Of a DNA stretch of 64,000 nucleotides, positions 35,201-50,200 are shown piece by piece. The notes beneath the pieces were generated by a model. That model was not told the DNA's origin, did not search any database, and saw nothing but the letters and a program-made list of their open reading frames with translations. The DNA is from Trileptium ribeirensis (Eukaryota > Nematoda > Enoplea > Enoplida > Thoracostomopsidae): the NCBI GenBank assembly GCA_030248225.1, contig JASANE010000690.1, forward strand, positions 1 through 64,000, read 5' to 3'. Made by a program: the position numbers and the translations under genes. Position 1 is the stretch's first letter. Every line of letters starts with the position of its first letter.

Positions 35201-38200
35201 CATTTTCGTACGCTTCACGGAAACAAGGTTATTTTTATCGTAATTTTTGTTATTTTATCTCTGGTTGGTTTTATTTCCTAGTAAAATGATAAATGCCAAT
35301 GCTTCCTTTTTGTTTTTCAATTAATGCTCTGGTTCTGGAGTTTTGGGGTTTGAGGTACGTATATGATTCCTCGACCCAAAATTCTAAAATTTGTTTTGAC
35401 GTCCTGGGAGTCTGAAAAGTTTCACTTGGGGGTTTCGGGCAATGGAAACTCATTGCCGGTGTTGGTTTTGTTCTAAGACCCATGGTTCCGTGGGGATGGC
35501 AGTATGGCACCCTCGTGGTTCCTCGGCTCAAAATTCGAAATTTTATAGTGTGATTGAACTTTTGCGGTATTGTATGATATTCACATTATAGTATATTGGC
35601 GTATGCTGTCGAGAGCTAATTGGCTGTGCACGCAAAAGGCGTATGTGTACTTATGATTCACTACGATCTGCAACAAGATTTTTTGGGTCCACGGATGGGT
35701 CTGGACCCAAATATTTTTACTTGGACCCAAAAAATTTTTGCTGGATCCTGAGCGGTTCCTGGCTTTGGATCAGACGTAATAAGAAATCTCTTCATAAAAT
35801 AAGTATCAACGTAAGCAATATACAAAATATAGTTAGCCTGCCGGAGCTACACAAACCATAGATGCTGTGTACCTCCTGACAAAGGCGTACACGAAATTAG
35901 GGCCAATCCTTTGGAGTTGGAGGTGGTGTAAATTTTTTCTATTTAATTACGTTTCTTTATTGTGTAAAAATTCGTGAAATTCTCGAGCTCAAAATTGTAA
36001 ATCTGTACCCAAAAGAAATTTGCTGGACCCAGGGTCCGGTTTGATAAAAATACCCTGTTCAATCTCGATAGAGTTGCTAGTATAGGTTTATGATTTAGTC
36101 TGAAAGTAATGTTGAGCGACTTTGTTTAACTCAGTTAAATAAAGTCGCTCAACATTACTTTGAGAGTGAATCATATACCTATACAGAAAATAACATTCCA
36201 TAAAAAATAATAATGATCAATACACAACTCATTTAAACTTATTTTAACCACTTGATACGGTTGACCGTCGAAAGCGACTGCAGAGGCAGGCCCCAACTAT
36301 GGCCAAAAACCGATCGCATAAAGCTCTTTCGTGTCGCCAACGCCGGCTAGCCTAGCGTCGTGTATTGTATGCAGACATTTCGCCTGCCATATAATCGCGG
36401 CCAATAAGGAAGCAGTTGCTAATGGTTACGCCAAGCAAACTGGATATGAGTGTAGAAGGTGGATAGATATTGCTAACGAAAATATGGTTATACGAATTGC
36501 TTCACAAACCCTCACGTCGAAACAAAGACGCATTTCCAAAATCCAGCAGACCAGAATCGGCCAGATACTCCAGGAAACTCGACGCACTCGGGGAAGGCAA
36601 CTTTCGAAGAAAGCTGCAGATGAAACTGTTCGACTTGAAGTTGAAAAGTCGCAGGCTAATTGACCTTGGGTAGATGGATGCCGTGAAACTATCGCGGGAC
36701 GTCGATCACTATACTTGACGCCTGAAAAGGCATTTTCACGAGCAATAAACAGTTAGCGGCTGAGTCGTTGCGTGTCGGATTCGTCTGTGCAAACACAAAA
36801 CTTAGTTGTTTCTAAAATCCCTCCTTCAATTAAATCTTTTGCTTCGACGCTCCGTGATATCAAATTTTACGAATGGTTCAACTGCTCGGAACGCGCACCT
36901 TTATTTGTCTTACTATAGCTGATTCAATTTGTAGTCGTTGTAAACTAAATTTAAATTCAGTGCACAAAATAACATTGTCTCGGGGCCGCTTCCACCTTGT
37001 TTGGTTGGATGGTTGTCAATTGAAGAAATTATAATAGCCCAAGTAACGCCAATAATGACAATTTATCGCACTGTCAAACCGGCTACCGACGACATATTAT
37101 AATGTGCCGCAAAAAAGTTAATACTTTTAATAAAGTCCCGCCTAGAATTCCTCGTAGTGTGGATGTTGTAGTAGTATGCAGACAAGGAAGTAAAACTACA
37201 CACAAAGATTTTTGGATCAGAAAAGCACGTGTGGTTGATGGTTTGAATTAGTTAAAAGCAAACAAACCGCTTTATGTCGACGTGAACATTGGTGAAACCG
37301 GAGCAAATCAGCTTGCTAACGACAAGTGTAATAATATTAAATGATTTGAACTGTCCGAAATTTAAGATGAACCCGAACACTTTGAAAACAAACTGCAGGA
37401 ACAAATTGGTTCCACGTTTACTGCCAATGCTGATTTGCGGGCGACGCGAATCCACAATTATACATAATGTAGCTGATCTCGTGATTGGCTCAAACATGGG
37501 GATCCACACGGACTGACCCACCATAGACGGGCGGCAGTTTGTAAGTTAATTCGATAGCCCTTGGTATATTGCACGTACATTTGCAGTGTTTTTTCTTTAC
37601 GGTACTGCTTTTACCACGTGATCATGGAGAGCAAAATGTGTTCCCATCTCAATATTTCCATCATTTGCTTTTTTAAAAGGACGGAAGATTTGCACAACAT
37701 CCGCGGTTTCCACACTTTGCCTAAAAAGTTGCGCGATATTGACCGCCTTGGAACAGTCACAGAGTATTCGTACGTCAAAACACAACAGATGCCAAGCTGA
37801 CCGTAGACGACCTTCTGGCTATGCGACTAGATGCTATAGGAATTCCTTAGAACAGCGCATGCGTCATTTCGGATCCAACCTTCTTCCTACGCTTACCTCA
37901 TATTTTTTCATATTGTCTGCTACTGACAATCACTGGCCTAAACTTCATTTCCTAATTACGCCTCAAAAACCGAAGCCGTACAGAGAACTCCTTTAATTAC
38001 TGCAGTTTGGTTCTTTGACTTTCGAATGCGTGAGCATGTAACCACCGTTTTAATTGCAGATTTGGGTTTAAAAGATTATCGGCTGCGATTGAATATCAAC
38101 ACCGTGCTAGCCAACACATTCATGGTCTTGCTTGGCTGCTTAGTGGTGTCAATATAGACGAAGTCCTAGATGCAAATGGTCCGCTTGCTGACGACCTATA

Positions 38201-41200
38201 ATAACGTTCGTCGACAGCCTAAAATGTCCTCTGAATCCCTCATGGGATGACGATGGTGTTGGATCAGTTGGCCCACCAAATATAAATCCGTGCGCTAAAC
38301 CAAGCTAGAAATTGCCGAGGCAACCCCATAATCCCTTGAACTATGCTGAGTTATTGAACAGTGTTCAACGGCACATGTCTTGCTGCTTATGATACTGCCT
38401 GCGGAACACTCGTGGTGGAAATCTTGAGTGCAGATTCCAATACCCAAAGGCGCTTATTCTCGATACGCGGCTTAAACGGATATGCGATGAACAAAGTGAT
38501 GGTTGTTTAACACTCGAGTACGAAACGAAGCAAAACGGCGATAAATTGAAAATTGGCAACCAAGGTAGATCTAAGATCTCTGCCCTTCACCGATGTGTAC
38601 CAATCGCTGCTGACCAGAAAACCGGAAGCGTTGTTCAAGGAATTCATTTAAACACTGGAAGACGAGACTTCTTCTGGAAGATCGTTAAACCATGCATTTA
38701 TTGCTGCAATTTCCACTGTTCACGTACTCACAAACATTTGTGGATCTAAACACTAGCGTTCAGTTTGAAGTCAACTGCTCAATCCAGGGAGATTATATAA
38801 TCAAGCTCAATCGGCATATATTTGAAACGACCAAAGCATCTAGAAAGACTATTTGATGTAACAACTAATTTCAATTGTCTTAAGGATGGTACAAATGTGA
38901 ATTTCAACATAAGGAAAGCGTCTCCTATTGTTTGTGTTCTCGTATAATGAAGGTCACCGCTTTGAAGAATTTGCATTGCAGTCGCTTATCTTATACAAGC
39001 AATTTCGACGGTAGAATGTCATAATAGATGGTACGAAATAGCTGCACAGGCATGGGAAATGTTCATCAGCGAATTAGGTTTCGTTGCACCGCGACTAAGT
39101 CGACTTCGTCTTACGGTCAGACAAAACCGGTAGAAGACTTTGTCAGTGATGACGAGGAATCTAATGACAATCAACAGGTTGACCAAGAAGTTGATGATTG
39201 GATGTTATTGTGCCAGATGAACGCACAGTTTTCGCAACAGTTATCAGAAAGTGATCACTACAACTGGACACATCAACCTTAGGATTTGAACGGGATCGAG
39301 CAAAATGCTTTTTAGCGGCTTCAAGAGAATTACTTATTTCATCAAAAATGACGTCACCTTTGCTAGCGTTGACAAGCTTAATGAAGCTCAACTGCGTGCG
39401 TTCACTGATTTCACTCAAACAAAGGCTGTTGTGGGTATGATAGTCTATAGCGCCGCGGGAACCGGAAAAACATTTAATTCAATGTTTGAAACAACAATAT
39501 GGCAATCGCAACAGATTATTAGCCCCAACGGGAGTTGCGGCGTTCCATTGGTGGGCAGACTCTGCATTTGTTATTTCGGATTCATATTCAGACGTCCGAT
39601 TCAGTGAAAGACTTAACAGCCCAGTATTATTCGTATTGCAAGATGAACACAAGGATATTGCTATTTACTTAATTGACCAGATTTCGATGGTCGCTAGGAA
39701 AGATCGACCGACGGATACGCCAGATATTCTCAAAGCTTAGTGACAATGTCTTTGGTGGCTAGTCTGTAGCATTTTTTCGTGATTTTGGACTATTGCATCC
39801 TGTTTTACACATTTCTATGTTTTTCTCACGTTTGCGGATATCAGATATTGTCAGAGCCGCCTTATTTAACATATTAATTTCGTTGTGTTAACTTAGGTTC
39901 AGTGACAAAATGGCAACACAAGGTTTCGATTTATATAGCACCGTGTTCGTAACGTAACCATAAATCAGGATAAATACAATATCCTTCAGTCACGTTTTTG
40001 TGACCGGCTACCCATTGCTAAAACTGATAAAGCATCAAACGATGTACGTGTGTTTCCAGTCGCGAAAGCTATTCTCTTTAGCTCGCGTGGGCTGTCACAT
40101 TTCGCAAAGAATAGGGATCAACATTGCCCAATGCATTTTTGTTGACATAAAGGAATTCTTTGCGGGTTTTACATACGTTGCTCTGTCCTGAAGAATTTAA
40201 CTTATCTGTTATTAGAACCTTTTCGTTACAAACGTTTTGTATCATTGGCTGAGCAACGGTCTCTACAACGCCGACTATCTGAAGATCTCTGAATTCACGA
40301 CATGGACGTCGTCACCCCGTTTGCTGAACTTAATTCGGTAAACCCACCAGATCGATGCAAACGTTTTCGATGGTCAGCAACAAAGTTGTTCAGTACTAAG
40401 CCATCAAAAGCGCCGTCAATGTTCAACATGTACCAGTACCTCAAGAATTGCAAACATTCGACTTCTTGCTCGAATGGGTAAGGCAACAATCGGTTCGCTT
40501 TAACGTCGAACTATTCTCTACTAGGCGAACTACAAGGGATCGCCGCGACGTATATGGTGACATAGCTCCAAGCTGCTGAAGAAGCAACACTGGTACAGCA
40601 TAGCATAGAGTCATTCATCAATTTCGCACACCGGGAAGATCCGCATCAGCTTCATCGCACTGGAAAAGATGTTGTATGGGCTCCATAAGGACGACGTCTA
40701 CGCCGTGTTCTATGTCATAAAGACATTATGTTCTGTTAAATTTAAGACACTACAAAGACATTATGTTATATCATAAAGACATTATGTTATGTTATAATAT
40801 AAGACGCTATAAAGACACCTGTCATGAAGACATGATGTTATGTTACAATATTCTGTTTATCGTCGTAGTCATCTTCACAGGGACGTTCCAACCCAAGACT
40901 ACTTCCTCTGCATATTTCAAGATGCTAAGTAGCAACCGTTGTGCTGTTGTAGTAGTTTATAAAGGTATAGCTACCACATTTTGTAGTACGGAGAGAATAT
41001 ATTACGTCAAAAATTATAAATAGTGTTTCTGTGCTCTCTGCTGTTTTTGTCTCTGTGCTGGATATACTGTTTACTGGGCTCTCCAGATTGGGGGCTGGCA
41101 TTTTCCGGTGCCCCCTGGTTCAGAACAGGTGCCCCCGGTTCATACCCCCTGGCAAAATTTTGGGCTCCCCCCGGTTCATCTTCTCTTGGAAAATTTCTTA

Positions 41201-44200
41201 TTTCCTATCGGTCCAAAGTACAAAAAAATTGGTCAAAATTTGTACTAAAATTCCGTTCTGAAGCCAAAGATTTCTCAAATTTTATAAAAATTTGCATCAA
41301 ATTCGCTTTTTCTCGCCATTAAAAGCGTTTTGGCAGTGTTTCTGACACGATTTTTAACCGTTTTTCTATTGGCAAAATGCCCCCTGGCAAAATCGGGCGC
41401 CCCCCGGTTCGGAACCAGGCCCCCCCTGGCAAAATTTTCCGCTAATGGAGAGTAAAGGTTTAGTATGCAGAAGTTGAGAAATGGCTGTTGTGACAACGAA
41501 TCAAAGCTGCCTGGCCGAACACTGAGACAGACAATATTCTGTGTTTATTTTATACATAATACCACTTAGAATACAGTCGGAGCTAAGAATAATTGCAATA
41601 GAAAACGACCAAAATCGTAATCGATTGAAATTTCGATTAATCGTAATCGATCGAAATTTCGTTTAATCGAGATAGATCCAAATTTCGATCGATTAATTTG
41701 CACTTATTTCTGGCCGTGACTGCAGTATTAATAATTGTACTTATGAGTTTATTACGTTAGGAATATACTTAGTTTATTAACATTAGGAAATGTACCGCTT
41801 TTATTACGCACACTGCGCCATACAGATATCTACAACTCATTAAGTCGGAACTTTAATTCCGAGAAAACTTTGCCGCAGCCGGAACTGGAATTCCGGTTAC
41901 TCCCTGATATACATAATAAACATAACACAATGATAGTTTGTGGATGTTATTCTTTTGTCAAACGTTTCCGTATGTCTAATAACCGAAAATCTTTATGCCA
42001 GAATTCTGGTACTACAGTTAAGTAACGGTAGTTTTCATACCATTAATAACGAAGAGGGTTTGTTGCAACTCCGGTAATGGGTCTAGAAACGGTATTTCAA
42101 CAATTTGTGGTATACCTATTAATAGTACAGTGTATCTGTACTAAAAATTATGTACATTACATAAGTCAAGGTTTCTCTCAGTTACCATAGAGTATGCGCT
42201 GTTTAAATTATTTTTCCAGCATTCCATTCTGTATTTACACATAAATCGTCCGAATTAAGTATTATTTGTCAGAAAAATAGTGACGATAAATAAATTATTG
42301 TCTAGCATTGCACGCCATTTTAATTTATTGTTCATTGTGACTTCAGGGCAACGCCGGTGTTGATGTGTCGGTCCTAATTTTGGCGATATGTGTTGTGCTC
42401 GCGCTCATACCGGTACTATCGGCAGTTGGAATTTGCGAGCGGTGTCAGATCCAAAGTGGTGGTGTCTACTTTCTTATTTCGCATATCTTAGGCGCTCAAA
42501 TTGGTGGCGCTGTGGGCGTGATCTACTCGCTCGGTCAGGTAAGTATTCAACGGTTTGTGGCTGTTTTAGTTTACTTATCTCTTTCAAACCATGGTCATTT
42601 TAATGGCGGAATATGAGACACAAGGCATGAGAGTTAGTTGGCTCCAGGTTGCAAGCTTTATCATTTTTCGGTCGGAGACACTAAGCTGGCTGCAAACAAC
42701 AAGTGAATTATGATAATGATTATTATTTCCGAGACAATAACTCATTTTAATTTACAGTTAATGTTAATGTTTAATAATTCGATTTTCAATCCATCGGTTA
42801 TTACGAGTAACTCGGATTATTGTATTTATTGATAAATATCCATACATAATGCTTTATAACTTGTAGAACGCAATGCTTTATAATGGAAAAAAGATAGCAA
42901 ATGATCTGAAAATTGATGTATAAAAATGTACAACACATATTTTAGCAGACCGTAATGAGCTTTTTAACGTTGAGTTCTTTTATATCGAATGAAAAATAAT
43001 AGACATTTACAAGTACCGTTTCTAAAGTGCATCGATTAACAACGGAGAAGGAGTTTAGAATAATTACTTCGCCATATTTATTCCGTCTAAAAATTTTTAT
43101 TTTTTAATTTGATTCAAATCGATTCTGTCTGAAGCATAATATGAACATTACCTATAATAAGTCATTCAACCGTTAGATCTGGATTTGAATGGTCTCCTCA
43201 GGTATTCTTACAACTCTCAAGCTCTCCTAGTTCGTTTCACGCTAGTAAATTTTGGCTTTCCGTAGTTTTGCGCGATTAAAAATCAGCGAATTTTCTGTAT
43301 TGGGAGAAAATGCTAATTTTCTCAATTTAGGCCTAAAATCCATAAATTTTTCTTTGCGAGTCCAACAATCGTATATTTACACTTAGATATCCACATATTT
43401 TTGTAGTAGGTCAGTCAATAAATACATTGTTGGCTTTTTCTGACCGTAACTCTATGTTATGGCTATATGGTCCTCCAGTTTTAGGCGAATCCCCCACTGG
43501 CCATTTTCGGTTCTCCTGAGACCGAACTGGGTGGATGGAGCCCCATGTATTTTGGTAGTGTGGAGAAGCCAGCTACGGGTCGCCGTAAAAATAAGGCTAA
43601 CTAAGCATACGAAGGGATAGGTCTTAACCTTTGTTGCTGTAATTATTGAAGATTTAACAGCAGTTGTAAAAGCTATTGGGGCGTTATGTTGGTTATATAC
43701 AATAATTATCAATGTAAAAGAATAGACAAAGCCACGTTAAGCTTGTTGCTTTCTTGTCTCAACCGCACACAAACAACCTTTATATCTTGCACAAAACAGA
43801 CATGCCTAACAAACTGCATAGCTCGAACACACACTTTGTACTAAGATATATTTGATTTGAATTCGAATTTTATTGCTTGTGTACGAAATTTTGCCGGAAG
43901 GTGGCAGTAATAATTGTTTCTTTGGCTAGTACTGTAACGGGGTTTCGAAACACCTTCAGAACCAGCCTTAGACCTGACCTCGGATTCGGGGGAGCACTCA
44001 GGTTATGGTCAATCGTTTTTGAAACTCAATTCCTTGCCTTTGTAAATTGGTTTATTAACGAGCAGACTGAAGAGGGAATAAAGGTGTTCGCATCATAAAG
44101 ATATTAATTTGTTTTGTCGAAATTGTGCAAACAAATCAATAACAGTGTGGTCAATAGCAAAAAAATTAGGGGTCCTGGGGTCAGCGCATAGAAACCTCGT

Positions 44201-47200
44201 TGTCGACATTTTAGGGTGGAGAGTTGTGGGAAGCGTTGCAAGCCCGTGTGTATGTGTTTTGGGGATATTTAGGCTGCGGCAGTGGCAATGGTTGCGGTCG
44301 GCTTTGGCTCAAGCATGACCAGTGTTTTCTCATCAGCGCCCGAACCGAACGGTGTGGCTGTGCGTTTTATTGCCGTTGTCGTTATTATTTTGCTCGTTGG
44401 TAAGCGGCTCGAAATTAATATCAACGCATTATCATCACTGAAATATAAACTATTATAGTTACATGCTGGAAAATCGATATGTCTGACGGAACGTTAGCTT
44501 CTCAGAATAACACATCTAACATAAAAAAATTGTTATGATACACCTTACAGTTACGGGCAAATATAAAAGCAAATCATTCGACAATCACTCACTAATTTAT
44601 TCCTCATGAAAAATTAACAGCTGTTCAATTGCTGTTAGCTATTTTCTCGGAAACGATGTACTTTCTTTCACTCGGTAACTGCTGTCGTGAACATCTTATG
44701 CACCTAGCATAGTCTTGCACCTTATGTAACGTGGCATTCGTCATGTAGTTTATTCCAATCATCAAATTTCATTTGAATATTTTAATACAACATGCTGAGT
44801 TGACATCAGTCGATAGCATAAGGATCGAATGATTAATACTTTAAGCACAATCGATTGTTGTTAGCACACTTGTTCGCAGAACCAAATTACATTTAAATGT
44901 ATTTTTAAAACGTTTATTTTTGTGTTATAAATATTGTTTTTCAGGCATCAACGTGGCTGGAGTTAAATGGGTCATCAAGCTGCAACTAGCGCTCCTTGTG
45001 GTACTGGGATTGGCAGTCATGGATTTTACAATTGGCTCGTTTGTTCCACACGACCCAAGTAAGGCAAAATGGTATTATCTAGTATCTTTCTCGTATTAAT
45101 AGCTAACGATTGAACGACTGGCTGTATCGAAACCTATTATCAGCTTCAGCTTATGGCTTTGAAAATAATATCAAAATTATTGAAGCGAAGAAGATGGATA
45201 CCCAATTATTGGAGGAACAGCAAATGATATACCGTTGTAATTATAACATTTCTCGAATACTATGTTTGTCACATCATTCAAGAATTGTACTCTAAAAATG
45301 GCCAAGTGGGTAAAATTTAAACAGGGTTTCACGGCGACTAATTTATCAGCGCGACATGCTGGGTCTCCGAATTTGGACATTGGGGGTTTTCGGTTTTCCT
45401 ATTTCAGAACGGTTGTTTCCCTGTTTTTATGCTCCCTGGTACAATTTTGGCTTCTCTAAGGACAAAATTTTGGGGTTTTCGTGGTTGAGTGCTCTCTTTA
45501 ACCATTTAAAACTCCGAAATTAAAGATTGAACAAATTATTGAACTGGTCAGTTAATTGAACATTGAGGCCCCTCTGCTATTCATGCGACCCGACAAAATC
45601 ACGAGTCCGAGCTTTTGGCTATTCCCGCTTCACGTTTCCTGGCAACCGTTTCAGCGAATGCTGAAGCCATGCATGGTAACGAATTCTCAACTAGTGTGCT
45701 GAAGCCGGTAAAATATGCCATTTTTGTATCAAACCAGCAGCTTTATGATAAAAAAGACCACCAATTAATACTATTTGTAAACCAAGCATATAATTCCGTA
45801 ACCATGCCTTTTACTGGTTTACACCTCGTATTTCTCCTCTAGCCCTCTAATTGTCCTCTATTTTAAAAGTGTGCTTTATTGTCCTCTAATTTGCAGATTT
45901 TGTCCTCTAGTTCTCTATTTTCTCGTGGTGGTGGTTAGCGTACATTTATGAAACTAATCGTTTCGTAGCTTTTCGCTTTCGCTTTTAGCTTCCTTACATT
46001 GATCACGGAAATTTATTTTTAGACATGACCTGATGCCGAACCACAGAATCGATCAGTTAGATCCTGATGTCGTTCGTTTTCTATTTTTTGATATGCATAT
46101 ATAATTTCTCTTTGCAATGTATACACGATGATACAGATGATGCACATGTGATCTTGGCATTTTAGCCTGCCTTACGGATTTTTTGTTTTAAATGGATTTT
46201 GGTGTCTGTATTATCTTGTATTTATTGCAGACTGATTTTATATATGTATAAGTGAAGAAAAATAGTATGCCCCGAGAAAGTCATATTCCGCAAGCTGGGA
46301 GTAGTATTCAATTGTGACATCTAAAATTCTTCATGGCTTACCAAATCGTCCTAATGTAAATCTAAGACGGCGGTTGCTTGAGAACGACGCAAGCATGGTT
46401 TATTTGCATTTCGTCGATTACATCAGCCGTCCGTGTGAACAATTTTTACAAACATTCGACACAAAGCAGCCTATAATCCATGTTTTGTGGGATAAGATCA
46501 AAACCCTCCTGCTGGAATATATGCGCACTTGCGTTAAATTTGAAATGTTGAATTCGGAGAACCCTTGGTAAATGGACTTTGATGACGAAGCTAATTTTCC
46601 TTCCTATAAGCGCGTTGAGCTGGGCACAAATGCGATGTTTCTTCTAGATAAGTTGCCCGAGCATAAGCAAAAACTTGTCCGCCTTAGCATTCAATCAGAC
46701 CTCCTTGTAATTTTTGTTCATGTACAGAATCCCTTCCGTTGAACAATCCAATACTTCGTGACAAGGGCGTAACTAGGGGGGTCTGGGGGTCTAGACCCCC
46801 TTTTCGGATTGATCATTTTTCTTTTTTATAATAAACACGAGATAACCCTCACAGAAGCGAAAATCATAAAATTATATCTTACTTATCAGTTTCAAAATTT
46901 CTTCAGTTGGGAGGAGGTCTATTTCCCGATGCAAGTTCTTGTGTGTATATTTTTGTGCCCGATAGCAGGCAAACAGTATATACCCAGACCCCCTAGACTC
47001 CTCCTTTTTGCCATTCATTATAGACTAGACCCTCTGCTTTTCCAAATTCTAGTTACGCCGCTGCTTCATGATTTTTCGTTTTTAAACCCTTCCGTCAAGT
47101 TTGCAATTGATCTTCACTCGCTGTCCCGGGTTGAATCGATTCATATTGTTAATCGCTATACTTTGCGAACCTGTGGTAGCCTGAGCCCGTTCCACAGACT

Positions 47201-50200
47201 CCATGTAAATGCCGGGCTTATTAAATCATTTAATCACGCGCATTCCAAGTATAAGGAAGCGCTAAGAGAAACACAGTCCCAAACAGCTAAAACGCCTCGG
47301 CTGGAAGAAGCAGCCACCGAGCAATTTTCTACAAGCGCCTCAACAAGAATCGGTGACATCTTTCCGAAAAAATCACGAAGCTGAAGTGAAGACAGCTGAA
47401 AAGATACTCTCTGAAGGTTCTGTGGAACTATAAATGACATGTTTATCCAAGTATCCGCACAAAGAGGCGATGGCCGCAGCAAGTGCAAAGATGCCGATGG
47501 CGAGTGGGAAGTTGGTCAAACGTCGCAATGTCACAGCTGATCTAAATAAGGAGGAAATCAGTTGCTGAAAAGGGCCAAAAACAATGTTCGTTTGCTTTTG
47601 CTGTCCTATAATTTTGTGTGGAACTGCAAAATGGCATGTTCATCCACGCATCCGCACAAAGAGGCGATGGCCGCAGCAAGTGTAAAGATATCGGTGGCCA
47701 GTGAGAAGTTGGTCAAACTTCGCGAAGTCATAGCTGATCTTAATAAGGAGGAAAAATCACGTTGCTGAAAAACATCACAAAATAATGTTCGTTCGCTTTT
47801 GCTGTCCTCTAATTTTCTGAAACTGAGTACGAGGTCAGCAGGTTTTTCATATGGACAAACTTGTGACGCCGATAGTTTAAAAGGATTTATTAAAATGATA
47901 ATTTTTGTGATTCGTTTCTGAAGCACGTTTTGGTTGTTAGTTCGTAGATAGACGGCAGGGTATATGATTCTTTTGTGTTTTTACATTTTCGTTTTTCGAA
48001 TTTTGTTGACTTGGCCAATTTATACAGTAGTTAGGGATTCTGCCGATGGAGGAAATTTGCAAGAAATGTTCTGGAAGCCGGATTATGGGTGCCTGTGATT
48101 TAAAAGAATTTGTCTTATTTCGCAAATTCCAATTTCGATGTTTTCTGTAGTGTAAGATAAAAATTTGACTTTCACATATTTAAAGAGAATGTTACATTTC
48201 CATTTCAGACACTGGAGTGACAGGCTACGGTGGTGGTAATTGGCACAACAATACTGGGCCCGATTATAAAAATGGAGAAAATTTCTTTTCTGTACTTGGA
48301 GTATTTTTCTCCACGTTTACCGGCGTATTATCTGGTGTTAATATGAGCGGTGATTTAAAGGATCCAGCCAAAAATATTCCGCTAGGAGAGCTGGCAGGAA
48401 TCGCTGCAAGGTAAGTTTGGAAATGCTACTTTTCGTGCGTTGCTGCAATTATCTTGTTTGTGTTTTTGATTCGTTCAATATAATTTAAACAGAATTGCTG
48501 AGCCACGTTCCTACATCGTCACCTAACCGATTTTCATCACCTTGGTTCACTTTAAAAATACACAGTTTTACTTGAGTCAAGCTCATCAATAACGTGTAGC
48601 ATGGAATAATTTGGGTAATTTGAGTTATATATTGCTACGTACAACAAAATTTTTTCGCCAGATCAACAGCTATTATATATATTTAAACTTAACTTATTGA
48701 CTTATTGAACATGAAACATATTTGTAATTTTTTATCCTGGATAGAATATAACTTGCTAAAATTAGAATTTCCAGGTATAAAAATTACAAGTTTACTTCAT
48801 GGTCATCCAAAGTAACAATTTCAACCGAAAACAACCAATGTTAATTCATTAAGATTACTTTCCATACCATAGAATATATAAAATTGCTACCGAAATACGT
48901 AAATCTCTGATTCGAACAGTTTCAGATCTTAAAATGACAATTTATTTTGATGATCTTTGACTACTATATCGCCACCCAAATAAATATCCTCACATAAAAG
49001 AGACAAATTTCATTTATTAAGATCACGGATCGACTGCAATTATCAATACCTTTCATTTTCTGATCGCTTCAGCGAAAACGAATTGCATTCATTCGCTCCC
49101 GAAAACACTAACTACTCACGAGATTTTTATCTACACTAACCTGTATTATAAAAAATCATCGCTAAACCCTGTTTTTCGATATTTATAGCAGATAACTAAA
49201 CATTAGCATTAACTTTCTTGTATATGCTATGTTTAGTATATCTCAACGTAACAAAAAATTTACTAAACACTTTACAATGTTTTCCCTAACCTAGTCCATG
49301 GTCATTTTAGCGGCGGAATGCATTATGCATTTGTCAGCCGAAGTCATTGTTCCCACGAAAGCAACCATTTTTCACCATTGCATTGCTTTACGTGCATAGG
49401 ATACATGAATATGGTCTCAAAACATCAAAATGGCGTAACCTGACTCTATTTGGGCCTAAAATAACAATTTTAACGATCTATGATAACTATATCGTTAGCC
49501 TAATTCAATGTTCCCACCTAGGGTAACAATTTTAACATATTTGTACCACTTTACGTGACATGGTATACATAAATGTGGTCTCAAAACATCAAAAATGCTC
49601 AAACTGCCACTTTTAAAGCCCAAAAATCAATTTTGACGTTCTATGATAACTATATCGTCAGCCAGAGTCACTTTTCCCACCAAGAGCAACCATGTTTCAC
49701 CTCTATGTATGACTTTACGTGGCAGATACGTAAATATGGTCTTGGAATATCAACATGACTTTAACTAACACTGTTAGGGCCTAAAATTACAATTTCTCGA
49801 TCTATGATCACTATATCGTCAGCATAAGTCACTGTTCCCACCGAGAGCAACCATTTTTCATCTTCATGTATCATTATTACTTGACATAATACATAAATAT
49901 GGTCTCAAAACATCGAGAGGCTCAAACTGACACTTTCATGATGCAATATCACAATTTTCATGATCTATGATTGATTACTATATCGGCAGGCAAAGGTACT
50001 GTTCCATCCGAGAACACCCATTTTCACCTCTCTGTATCATTTTACGGGACATAGGACACATAAAACCGCTTCTACTGCACTAACATGGCGCACACTAACA
50101 CTTAGTCCAAAATCATAATATTGATGGTCTATGATAACTATATCGTCACCCGAAGTCGCTCTTCACTCCGAAAACAACCATTCACACCTATCTATATGAC

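Larger units (their letters stand above)
33106..35690 (+). repeat. cluster of diverged local duplications in the first transporter intron
   Basis: Two module types recur. One (ttacaatgggcccatgataa ... gaaaatggtaatatttccgc) occurs near 33106, 33286, 34525 and 34645. The other, 650-740 bases, spans about 33770-34510 and 35045-35690. It starts gatcggccataactcgagaa, includes gaaactcattgccggtgttg and ends near gctgattggctgtgcaagca. Part of the second type (cattgccggtgtt block) is again duplicated inside its first copy. Frames in this region, 60-127 codons, follow the repeats and look non-coding. Confidence 0.75.
46320..47830 (+). pseudogene. hAT-transposon-derived gene fragment, interrupted
   Basis: The frame from 46320 reads [20 protein letters not shown] then [15 protein letters not shown]. 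After a stop it goes on with [20 protein letters not shown] and [19 protein letters not shown], and on the far side of an inserted MITE with [20 protein letters not shown]. This order resembles hAT-related proteins of animals that lack a clear catalytic core. A C-terminal segment ([18 protein letters not shown], then a duplicated EAMAAAS block) follows. It has at least one stop (after NPW) and the MITE insertion, so it is a pseudogene. The N-terminal part is missing. The assignment is by general resemblance, not an exact family match. Confidence 0.6.
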
